Source: Candidatus Bathyarchaeota archaeon (GTDB lineage Archaea; Thermoproteota; Bathyarchaeia; Bathyarchaeales; SOJC01). From it: 5,960 nucleotides of DNA. Under the pieces are notes generated by a model. That model had not been told where the DNA came from, did no database searches, and saw only the letters and a program-made list of their open reading frames with translations. Positions within the stretch are counted from its first letter, which is position 1. Each line of letters starts with the position of its first letter. Where the stretch lies: contig DAOWHM010000121.1 of the NCBI GenBank assembly GCA_030641425.1, positions 1 through 5,960 of the forward strand. Reading direction: 5' to 3'. Shown in pieces: positions 5,876 through 5,960 of this stretch. A program made the position numbers and the translations under genes.

Positions 5876-5960
5876 TTAAACTTAAGCTTAACGCGTGATT
5901 TTTCTTATAGGAATAATAAAAAAACATTTTTGTAGCTCCACAGTGTTTTGTTAAGTTTAA
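5876..5960. repeat. Pair of 10-bp inverted repeats flanking the putative TATA element
   Basis: TTAAACTTAA at 5876-5885 is exactly matched in inverted orientation by TTAAGTTTAA at 5951-5960. The overlapping palindrome TTAAGCTTAA (5882-5891) shares the TTAA ends. The arms are about 65 bp apart, too far for a simple hairpin terminator, and the sequence is A/T-rich, so a chance match is possible. A regulator site near the start of transcription is the other reading. Confidence 0.35.

Larger units (their letters stand above)
5815..5960 (-). promoter_or_regulatory. Operon leader and probable promoter region, with a TATA-like element
   Basis: This is the only sizeable non-coding stretch in the window, and it is A/T-rich. 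On the minus strand it contains CCTATAAG (5911-5904) followed by AAAAATC. If that is an archaeal TATA box, transcription would begin near 5880 and the leader would be about 65 nt. No convincing BRE is seen just upstream of it. TTAAACTTAA at 5876-5885 recurs as its reverse complement at 5951-5960, the two copies lying on either side of the TATA-like element, and a perfect 10-bp palindrome (TTAAGCTTAA) lies at 5882-5891. The promoter assignment is an inference from position and composition; no ORF of note occupies the stretch. Confidence 0.35.

Noticed and set aside
5914..5924. Minus-strand T run (TTTTTTTATTA) as a terminator of an upstream gene
   Set aside because: Archaeal terminators can be simple T runs, but no upstream gene is visible in the window and the region is generally A/T-rich, so it cannot be supported.

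Overview
The window is one minus-strand operon, read from right to left, that encodes a complete soluble H2-oxidising, electron-bifurcating hydrogenase/heterodisulfide reductase (Mvh-Hdr) type complex. The order in transcription is: leader/promoter region (about 5815-5960), mvhG-like small [NiFe]-hydrogenase subunit (5814-4876), mvhA-like large subunit (4879-3422), an HdrA flavoprotein carrying a C-terminal MvhD-like domain (3412-992), hdrC (971-453), and hdrB (456 to the left edge, cut at codon 152). There are no genes on the plus strand and no RNA genes, CRISPR arrays or mobile elements. No gap between genes exceeds 20 bp; the only sizeable non-coding stretch is the 146 bp at the right end.

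The genes are tightly packed. mvhG/mvhA and hdrC/hdrB overlap by 4 bp (ATGA), mvhA and hdrA are 9 bp apart with the Shine-Dalgarno site running over the mvhA stop codon, and hdrA and hdrC are 20 bp apart. This implies one transcript and coupled translation. By family knowledge, H2 is split at the NiFe site of MvhA, electrons pass through the three FeS clusters of MvhG to the MvhD [2Fe-2S] module, and then to the HdrA FAD. There they are bifurcated: one branch goes through HdrC to the HdrB disulfide-reducing site, the other goes to ferredoxin.

Two features set this copy apart. The usually separate MvhD subunit is fused to the end of HdrA, and no free mvhD is present between or beside the genes seen here. 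HdrA has also lost most of the cysteines expected in its N-terminal domain and has a divergent motif next to the flavin.

The organism is most likely an archaeon, probably an uncultivated or methanogen-related anaerobe. The reasons are the group 3c hydrogenase plus HdrABC gene set, GGTG-type ribosome binding sites 5 nt before ATG, and a TATA-like element upstream. A strictly anaerobic bacterium with a transferred cluster cannot be excluded, and I do not assign a lineage. Nothing in the window (no mcr, no CoM/CoB genes) shows that the disulfide reduced is CoM-S-S-CoB.
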